Below, in pieces: positions 29,019 through 32,901 of a DNA stretch of 32,901 bases; within the stretch, counting starts at the first letter, position 1; every line of letters begins with the position of its first letter. Both the position numbers and the translations under genes were made by a program. Below the pieces are notes generated by a model that was not told where the DNA came from, searched no databases, and saw only the letters and a program-made list of their open reading frames with translations. Origin of the DNA: a virus; the IMG/VR virus record IMGVR_UViG_3300032753_000112, positions 1-32,901 of that record. One strand, 5' to 3'.

Positions 29019-30392
29019 TTATATATAAAAATAATTCTCATAATTTTTAGCCTTTAATCTATATCTAATTAATTGCCTATCTATACCAGTTTTTCTAACT
29101 GCTTCTGCAATAGATTCATATATTATATCATCAATAGATATTTTCTTTAATTTTTGTGGTCCAGTTTCTTTTAATTCAATATGTTTATTTAAATAAACCC
29201 AATTAGTATAAGATTTTGAATTTAACCGCCAAGTAATATAATCATGTGTTTTATTTAATTTGATGGTAGCTTCTGTTATTGAATTATAAATAACATCATT
29301 TATAGAAATTTTTTCTTTTTTAGATTCATAAGGATCATAATCAATAAATTTATTATATTTAATATTCAATTCATTATCTCGGTATAAATAATTTTTAAAT
29401 TGAGAGGATTTAAGTCTATATCTTATTATTTCTCTTTCAATATTTAACTTGGTTGATGCTGAAAATATACTATCATATTCTTCGCCATCTATTATAACTG
29501 CTACTTTTGAACTTTGATTTTTTTTGTTATTTAATTTTAATTCATCTTTGATAATTAACTTTAAATCTTCGCCTATATATTCATAGAAAATTTCTCTTGT
29601 CTTAAAAATTCTTTTAGGTAATTTTTTCATATAATTAATTATTGCTTTAATATCCTTTTCTAAAACAAGCTTATTAATTTTTTCAAATTCGACATTTTCA
29701 TTTATTTTTAATTTGCCAAAAATATATTTTAACTTTTTGCCGAAAAAATTATAGAAGCCTTCGGAATTTTTTAAAAAGTTCCAATAAACACTTTCTTTTA
29801 TATTTTTTAATTCATCTATATAATTATCTATTTTTCCATTATTGATTTCTCTTTTTAGAAATTCACACCGTTTAATTAATTCTTCTCTTTTTGTATCAAA
29901 AAATAATTTGCTATTTTCTTTGGCTTTATCAGAAAAAATTGATAAATTTAATTTCCCCTTTAACCTTTCTTTATATGCTTTTGCTTTCTTTTCACCAAAT
30001 GCTTCTTCATATGTTTTACCTTTAACCAAACTACCATTTGATATTTTTTCTTTGATAATATCTAAATTAGGATTATTGGATAGTGTATCACCACCATCTC
30101 CTCCTTTTGATATATTATAACCTATTTTTATATTAGTAGAATTAAAATTTTCAATCCAATACTTTTCTTTTATAGATAAATCTTCGTAATTATCTGTTTC
30201 GTCTATAATTTCTTTCCTAAAATTTTCTATACCATACTTTTTTATCGCTCTTCTGATCAATAAACCAGACCCAAAATAATTTGGGTCTGAAGTTGTATCT
30301 TTACCTATGTAAATTTTATTGTTGATTAAATTAGTAATTTTGTAGATTTGCATTTTAATATAATTTTGTTTATTATAGAATAAAATTTCCAT
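29019..30392 (-). CDS. GIY-YIG homing endonuclease
   Basis: 457 residues. The GIY-YIG nuclease occupies residues 14-105: MQIYKITNLINNKIYIGKD, FGSGLLIRRAIKKYG, EKYWIENF (catalytic Glu) and GYNISKGGDGG (N). A Lys-rich linker (about 110-290) follows. Then come three repeats of the shape K-x-x-I-D-x-I-x-Y-x-S-I-x-E-A-x-x-K-x-x-I-x-x-x-x-I-x-x-R-L-K (about 297-457), which are NUMOD1/intron-encoded-nuclease repeat-like DNA-binding helices. ATG 30353 (MQIYKIT) is an equally good start. It is a selfish gene between two late genes and has a TAATATATAAT box. Confidence 0.9.
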   Translation of the reverse strand: MEILFYNKQNYIKMQIYKITNLINNKIYIGKDTTSDPNYFGSGLLIRRAIKKYGIENFRKEIIDETDNYEDLSIKEKYWIENFNSTNIKIGYNISKGGDGGDTLSNNPNLDIIKEKISNGSLVKGKTYEEAFGEKKAKAYKERLKGKLNLSIFSDKAKENSKLFFDTKREELIKRCEFLKREINNGKIDNYIDELKNIKESVYWNFLKNSEGFYNFFGKKLKYIFGKLKINENVEFEKINKLVLEKDIKAIINYMKKLPKRIFKTREIFYEYIGEDLKLIIKDELKLNNKKNQSSKVAVIIDGEEYDSIFSASTKLNIEREIIRYRLKSSQFKNYLYRDNELNIKYNKFIDYDPYESKKEKISINDVIYNSITEATIKLNKTHDYITWRLNSKSYTNWVYLNKHIELKETGPQKLKKISIDDIIYESIAEAVRKTGIDRQLIRYRLKAKNYENYFYI

Positions 30393-30401
30393 TTGTTTAC
30401 C

Positions 30402-30412
30402 ATTATATATTA
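30402..30412 (-). promoter_or_regulatory. Late-promoter candidate TAATATATAAT
   Basis: Exact 11-mer on the minus strand, 10 nt before ATG 30392 and 49 nt before ATG 30353 of the GIY-YIG gene. Confidence 0.45.
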
Positions 30413-30432
30413 AATGTTTTTCCCTCCCTTCT

Positions 30433-30999
30433 CTACCAAAACCCGCTGTAAGAGCCTGAATATAAATTTTTATACCGTGGGATTCTGCACGACCAGTACC
30501 CTGCTGTCATTTTATCTTTTTTAGTGCTGCATTTATGTCTGGCTACGAATGATTTTCTCGCTGCCGGGTTTCCTATTTTAGTAGTTAACCCACCCTTTAA
30601 ATCGCCAAAATTTATTTTCTTAACATTACCAGTTTTTGGGTTTTTAACATAAACTTGATATTTTTTAGGTCCTGAACTTCTAGTTGGATGATTTAATTTA
30701 ACATTGTCATGTTTATCTTCGTTTATTATTTCTTCCGAAAAAGGAAAATCTAATGCAACTCTTTTACCTTCAAACTCTACAAATTTACCTATATCAGTAG
30801 TTTCAAATAATTCTTTATCCAAATCACTTAATTCAATAGAATTATTATCAAATAATATTCTTGCCTCATTTAATAATGAGAAAAAAGCTTCCGAACCTGG
30901 CCTAAATATATTTTCTAATACAGATAATTTATTATCTATGTGATATTGTAAGTTTTCGCTTATTGCGGAAAATGTGTCAAAATTTCTTATGTGTATCAT
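30433..30999 (-). CDS. Conserved phage protein with R-S-F-x-A-R-H-x-C motif, possible internal head protein
   Basis: 188 residues. The C-terminal half KKYQVYVKNPKTGNVKKINFG, ARKSFVARHKCSTKKDKMTA and GYWSCRIPRY is a domain I have seen in many T4-type and marine phages without a function; the Cys and His residues could bind zinc. The start MIHIRNFDTFSAISEN looks like a longer capsid-targeting peptide with I-S-E/N as cleavage site. The middle (VLENIFRPGSEAFFSLLNEA) is helical. A TATATAG box lies 10 nt upstream. Confidence 0.75.
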   Translation of the reverse strand: MIHIRNFDTFSAISENLQYHIDNKLSVLENIFRPGSEAFFSLLNEARILFDNNSIELSDLDKELFETTDIGKFVEFEGKRVALDFPFSEEIINEDKHDNVKLNHPTRSSGPKKYQVYVKNPKTGNVKKINFGDLKGGLTTKIGNPAARKSFVARHKCSTKKDKMTAGYWSCRIPRYKNLYSGSYSGFW

Positions 31000-31018
31000 A
31001 ATGCTATATATAAAAAAT

Positions 31019-31042
31019 AAAAACCACCTATAGGTGGTTTTT
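31019..31042 (-). terminator. Hairpin terminator
   Basis: Perfect palindrome AAAAACCACCTA / TAGGTGGTTTTT, with a T-rich run on both sides, after the small membrane protein gene. Confidence 0.85.
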
Positions 31043-31062
31043 ATTTTTTATTTTTATTAAAT

Positions 31063-31311
31063 TTAGTCTTGAGATCCTTGTGTCCCCGTAGGACCCTGAA
31101 AACCTTGATCTACTTGAGATTTAATAGCATTTACATCAGTAACAACATCAGACTTAACTGTGTTAACATCTGTGTTGATTTTACTTTCTACGTCTAATAC
31201 ATCAGACTTAACATCGGATATACCATCATTTATTACTGCTTTTTTCTTGATAACCACATATATAGCTACTGCAATTATAGCTACTGCGATTAATAAAATT
31301 GACATACTCAT
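31063..31311 (-). CDS. Small single-span membrane protein with collagen-like tail
   Basis: 82 residues. Residues 3-22 (MSILLIAVAIIAVAIYVVIKK) are one transmembrane helix with the N terminus probably outside. Residues 28-68 form a heptad-like helix (VKSDVLDVESKINTDVNTVK). The end, GFQGPTGTQGSQD, is a short Gly-x-y collagen-like stretch. It could be a trimeric membrane or virion component; no family is recognised. A TCATATATAAT box (one mismatch to the 11-mer) lies 25 nt upstream. Confidence 0.72.
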   Translation of the reverse strand: MSMSILLIAVAIIAVAIYVVIKKKAVINDGISDVKSDVLDVESKINTDVNTVKSDVVTDVNAIKSQVDQGFQGPTGTQGSQD

Positions 31312-31335
31312 AATTTATTTATTAATTTTTTATAC

Positions 31336-31346
31336 ATTATATATGA
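31336..31346 (-). promoter_or_regulatory. Late-promoter candidate TCATATATAAT
   Basis: One mismatch to the recurrent TAATATATAAT; 24 nt before the ATG at 31311, followed by GTATAAAAAATT. Confidence 0.4.
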
Positions 31347-31356
31347 CTAAATATTG

Positions 31357-31416
31357 AGATTGTTTAAATAATAAAAAAGAACCTTGAAGGTTCTTTTTTT
31401 ATTATTTAAACAATCT
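31357..31416 (-). terminator. 60-bp near-perfect palindrome, terminator of the late gene upstream
   Basis: Arms of about 29 bp (AGATTGTTTAAATAAT... / ...ATTATTTAAACAATCT) with a one-base centre and one extra T on the right arm. The core AAAAAAGAACCTT / AAGGTTCTTTTTTT is a normal terminator; the outer extension is unusual. Confidence 0.8.
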
Positions 31417-31430
31417 ATTCTCCGCTAAGG

Positions 31431-32711
31431 TTATAGTTTTATTCTTTCTTTATATTGCAATTCTTTAACTGCTTGCAATTCTTCATTTAAAACTTGTCTT
31501 CTAGAAGTTAAATTTGACATAGCTGTTGATAAAACTTCTGATTCGCCAATATATTTTATTGAAGCTTCTAATTTAGAAATATTAAAATTTAAATCTTCTA
31601 ATTTAATAGAAATTTCTCTTTCTTTATCTTCTAATTTTCTCTTAACAATTAATTCTTTATCTAATTTATTTTCGTAAAAGAAAGTTAAATCATAATTCAA
31701 TTCATTTTTAACCTCATTTACTAATTCTAAAGCAGATTCATATTTGAAGAATGAATTACCATATCTTTCATCACATCTATATAAATAAGTAGCATTTTTA
31801 TAATTGAACGCATAACATTCTAAATAAGGATTAATTAAATTATTAACTTTTTTAACTACATCTAATTCAACAAATTTGTTTGTATTATTCATAGTTTCCA
31901 TCAATAATGGATAAAAATTTTTATTTACGATTGGAATAATTGGAGATGAGAATAAAGATTCTAATGTAGTTTCTTTCATTTCATCATCATTGATGTATAA
32001 AACACCTTTTTTAGCAACTGATAAACCTATTGTTAAATTTTCAGAAATTCTAAAATTAATTCTATCTTCACCTACTGTTGCATAATTCATAGCAGTTTGA
32101 AGGTTTCTTAATAAAATTAATCTTTCATTATCTGTAACATGCGTTTCTAATAATGTTTTTTCTATATTATTTTCAGCAAGTAAAAACCAAGAACCTTTAA
32201 CTAAACAAATATATCCTTCTTCAACTCTATCAACAATAGTATAAACTGATTCAGATTTACCACCAGATAAAAGATTAGTTCTTTGCTCAGGAGATTTTGT
32301 CAAATTATGTACAAATAATTTTATTTCTGGAACCCAATCATAGATAGCCAATTCATTAAGAACTTTGGACATTCTATCTTGGTCATCACCTAGATTAATA
32401 GTTTGTAAAACAACATTTATAGGTTGTCTATACATTTCACCTTGGTTCTTTGAGTTTAAGACATTATATAGATTTTTTAATTCATATAATAATTGATATG
32501 TTTTCATATCAGTATTTAATGATTCTAATAAGTTTTTAACATCAGAATCATAAGTATATGTTTTAAGCTTCTCATTTAGAGATAATATAATTTGCTTCTC
32601 AGATGCCACGTTACAAGCGTTTAAATGGCTTTCTACGATATGGAAAATGTCACTTTGTTCGTAGGACAAATTTTTCTTAAAGTTAAAAAGCTCTAATTTG
32701 AGATCCTTCAT
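31431..32711 (-). CDS. Large hypothetical late protein, probably structural
   Basis: 426 residues, not recognised. The N-terminal 120 residues are helical (LSYEQSDIFHIVESHLNACN, VLNSKNQGEMYRQPINVVLQ). The middle is mixed alpha/beta (YTIVDRVEEGYICLVKGSWF). The last 75 residues are a coiled coil (LEDKEREISIKLEDLNFNIS...LNEELQAVKELQYKERIKL). No enzyme motif is seen. It has a strong promoter candidate (TAATATATATAC with CTATAAAAAT downstream, like the capsid gene) and its own terminator, which supports abundant late expression. Confidence 0.8.
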   Translation of the reverse strand: MKDLKLELFNFKKNLSYEQSDIFHIVESHLNACNVASEKQIILSLNEKLKTYTYDSDVKNLLESLNTDMKTYQLLYELKNLYNVLNSKNQGEMYRQPINVVLQTINLGDDQDRMSKVLNELAIYDWVPEIKLFVHNLTKSPEQRTNLLSGGKSESVYTIVDRVEEGYICLVKGSWFLLAENNIEKTLLETHVTDNERLILLRNLQTAMNYATVGEDRINFRISENLTIGLSVAKKGVLYINDDEMKETTLESLFSSPIIPIVNKNFYPLLMETMNNTNKFVELDVVKKVNNLINPYLECYAFNYKNATYLYRCDERYGNSFFKYESALELVNEVKNELNYDLTFFYENKLDKELIVKRKLEDKEREISIKLEDLNFNISKLEASIKYIGESEVLSTAMSNLTSRRQVLNEELQAVKELQYKERIKL

Positions 32712-32736
32712 AATTAAAATTAATTTTTATAGTTTA

Positions 32737-32748
32737 GTATATATATTA
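32737..32748 (-). promoter_or_regulatory. Late-promoter candidate TAATATATATAC
   Basis: Minus strand, 26 nt before the ATG at 32711, followed by TAAACTATAAAAATTAA, similar to the capsid and protease leaders. Confidence 0.5.
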
Positions 32749-32761
32749 GTTTTTAAAAGCC

Positions 32762-32786
32762 TGTTTTTGATAGTTTTTATCAAAAA
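32762..32786 (-). terminator. Hairpin terminator
   Basis: Minus strand GTTTTTGATA, loop AAAAC, TATCAAAAAC; it overlaps the stop codon of the partial gene at the window end. Confidence 0.65.
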
Positions 32787-32901
32787 CCATTTCCATTAGT
32801 ACTGTCTATACTACCATTATTATCAGGGTTTCCCGATGATTTGTTTATGTTAGAATACCACTTTGTTCTTTTTGGTATAATAATATCTTGTTTATCATTT
32901 T
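32780..32901 (-). CDS. C-terminal end of a protein (5' part outside window)
   Basis: An open frame from the window edge to TGA at 32782-32780 gives 40 residues, including DIIIPKRTKWYSNINKSSGN and an Asn/Gly/Ser-rich end (NNGSIDSTNGNGF). It lies upstream of the late gene at 32711 in the same direction, with a hairpin at its stop. It is too short to identify. Confidence 0.55.
   Translation of the reverse strand, partial: NDKQDIIIPKRTKWYSNINKSSGNPDNNGSIDSTNGNGF

Overview
The window is a piece of a large, AT-rich tailed-phage genome. The head genes are T4-type: a gp23-like major capsid protein, a gp21-like prohead protease fused to a scaffold, a gp20-like portal, a gp4-like head-completion nuclease and a gp55-like late sigma factor. 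The host is probably a member of the Bacteroidota. Start codons lack Shine-Dalgarno sequences and follow A-rich leaders, and four intergenic sites carry the Bacteroidota -7 box TATCTTTG, two of them with a perfect TTTG 19-20 nt upstream. Most of the rest of the DNA is anonymous phage accessory sequence.

Region 1 (1-13.7 kb) is accessory and probably early. It holds a small tyrosine phosphatase, a complete tmRNA gene with an unusually long tag and its own promoter and terminator, a di-zinc peptidase, a protein with a ligase-like KWDG motif, an orphan adenine/cytosine-N4 methyltransferase, several small proteins, two GNAT acetyltransferases, a minimal family-A-polymerase-like protein, an ECF-type sigma factor in an operon with a glycosyltransferase, a 2H phosphoesterase and a Nei-like DNA glycosylase.

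Region 2 (13.7-25.1 kb) is the head module, mostly on the minus strand. Transcription order is DUF3326-like protein, phosphatidylserine-decarboxylase homologue (start and stop codons overlap), portal, protease-scaffold, major capsid protein and two paralogous putative decoration proteins. The last three transcription units are separated by hairpin terminators and have their own TATATA-type late-promoter candidates. Two plus-strand genes of insertion type sit between portal and protease.

Region 3 (25.1-32.9 kb) carries small hypotheticals (one DUF1653), the gp55-like sigma factor, a cupin-like protein, an HNH and a GIY-YIG homing endonuclease, three proteins with T4-like capsid-targeting N termini, a small membrane protein and a large unknown late protein.

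How the parts fit together: host sigma reads the TATCTTTG promoters, and the gp55-like factor is inferred to read the recurring 11-mer TAATATATAAT found 3-21 nt upstream of many late starts. The protease would cut the capsid protein after I-N-E44. The same F-x-E type site ends an N-terminal motif (MKYLKxFxE and relatives) on five otherwise unrelated proteins, one of them an acetyltransferase. This suggests a set of proteins packaged in the head and injected with the DNA. The most unusual items are this packaged set, the lipid-enzyme/DUF3326 pair inside the head module, and the tmRNA with a non-canonical degron.
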